Of a stretch of DNA of 45,886 bases, positions 45,279-45,886 are shown in pieces. A program made the translations under genes and the position numbers. Each line of letters begins with the position of its first letter. The stretch's first letter is position 1. The notes below the pieces were generated by a model. The model was not told the origin of the DNA and ran no database searches. It was given only the letters and a program-made list of their open reading frames with translations. The DNA is taken from positions 1-45,886 of the forward strand of contig CAJAWH010000175.1 of assembly GCA_903945605.1 (NCBI GenBank), in the 5' to 3' direction. Origin of the DNA: an uncultured Methylococcaceae bacterium. GTDB taxonomy: Bacteria; Pseudomonadota; Gammaproteobacteria; Methylococcales; Methylomonadaceae.

Positions 45279-45462
45279 TATTAATGGAAATAAAGTTTTT
45301 CGGGCGGAATGAAACAAAAATGCAACGGAAATACACAGGCTGGATCAGGAATAGATATAGTGAATTGACCAGGAATTTGTGAAATCACCTCATCAAGGCA
45401 CGACCAAGTTATCTCAGATACTAAATTTTACTAACTCTAAATCGCTCATTAAGGATGCAATT

Positions 45463-45886
45463 ATGTCTTACACCGTTGCTAGCGCATTGAACTACTTTAA
45501 AAATCCCGCTAATACCACTAAGATTCAAATACTGGATATGGCGAGTAATGTTGCTGTAGCCTTAAACACGTTGCAGAGCAATAAAGCTAAAATATCACTC
45601 ATTACCCTGAAAGATGGCGGCACGCCCACGTTGGCCATTACCGCCGTCCAGTTGACCAGCGATGCCGGCGCATTGGGCTTGATCACCAGTGCCTACAGCC
45701 TGAGCGTCAGCGGCGTGACCGTGGCCAACTTGGCCACCCAGTTGGCCAACCCCCACGTGCAGTCAGTGGCAGTTTCTGACACGGTCAGCAACGTTGCCGC
45801 CGCGCTCGACACCCTGCAAGGTGCCGCAGCCAAAATCAGTGGCATCACCCTGACCGATGGCGGCACGCCCACGTTGGCCATTACCG
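45463..45886 (+). CDS. Start of a repeat protein, 5' part only
   Basis: An open frame of 141 codons runs off the window end. AAGGA lies 7 bases before the ATG. The protein has no signal peptide. After a short unique N-terminus (MSYTVASALNYFKNPANTTK) it is built of an ~81-residue unit, each with SNVAAALDTLQ, AKISGITLTDGGTPTLAIT, QLTSDAGALGLITSAYSLSV and VANLATQLA. Repeats of this beta/alpha kind occur in very large secreted or surface proteins exported by type I systems; the C-terminus that would show this is missing. GC is higher than in the neighbours. It lies 184 bases after ppkA, a gap that shows no clear terminator or promoter. Not clearly part of the T6SS. Confidence 0.75.
   Translation, partial: MSYTVASALNYFKNPANTTKIQILDMASNVAVALNTLQSNKAKISLITLKDGGTPTLAITAVQLTSDAGALGLITSAYSLSVSGVTVANLATQLANPHVQSVAVSDTVSNVAAALDTLQGAAAKISGITLTDGGTPTLAIT
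45613..45886 (+). repeat. Tandem coding repeat with a 243-bp period
   Basis: The same 31 bases (GATGGCGGCACGCCCACGTT and 11 more) occur at 45613-45643 and 45856-45886, exactly 243 bases (81 codons) apart. Flanking bases are similar at the protein level. The second copy is cut by the window end, so the true number of units is unknown. Confidence 0.85.

Overview
The window looks like chromosome of a gammaproteobacterium with roughly 50% GC. The E. coli-like 3' end of a 5S rRNA, the gammaproteobacterial-type housekeeping genes (gmk, argC, glutamine-dependent nadE, mgtE) and the overall gene style suggest this. Similarity in flavour to Methylococcales-type methanotrophs is only an impression and could not be tested.

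Region 1 (1-13.9 kb) is ordinary chromosome. It starts with a truncated 5S rRNA and its terminator, facing gmk. A four-gene heavy-metal RND efflux operon follows (outer-membrane factor, adaptor, pump, DUF3240-type small protein), headed by a small secreted protein. Next come a MOSC-domain protein, argC, a glycine-zipper lipoprotein, nadE, a 46-residue DUF2897-like membrane protein, mgtE and a small periplasmic SmbP-like protein.

Region 2 (14.1-45.3 kb) is one long, co-directional type VI secretion system (T6SS) locus. Its order is tssA-tssB-tssC-hcp-tagJ-tssE-tssF-tssG-clpV, an accessory insert, PAAR-vgrG, then tssJ-fha-tssK-tssL-tssM-tagF/pppA-ompA-ppkA. This closely matches the post-translationally controlled HSI-I type of Pseudomonas aeruginosa, in which kinase PpkA, phosphatase PppA, an FHA scaffold and TagF gate firing. 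Here TagF and PppA are one polypeptide, the FHA protein carries two FHA domains, and PpkA has a threonine-motif-rich cytoplasmic tail plus PKD-like and DUF4384-like periplasmic domains. A good sigma70-type promoter lies before tssA, and RNA hairpins flank hcp.

Region 3, inside the T6SS locus (24.9-27.1 kb), is the most unusual part. Three small AT-rich genes encode a hydrophobic protein of unknown family, a papain-like cysteine protease and a HEPN-like protein. Each is separated from its neighbours by a copy of the same ~115-bp paired-hairpin element, four copies in all. A TPR-methyltransferase, an uncharacterised T6SS-linked protein, a bare PAAR and a bare VgrG follow. The VgrG and PAAR carry no toxin domain, so the small genes between clpV and PAAR are the natural candidates for cargo effectors, immunity or loading factors. 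That is inference.

Region 4 (45.46 kb to the end) is the start of a repeat protein with an 81-residue unit, cut by the window edge.
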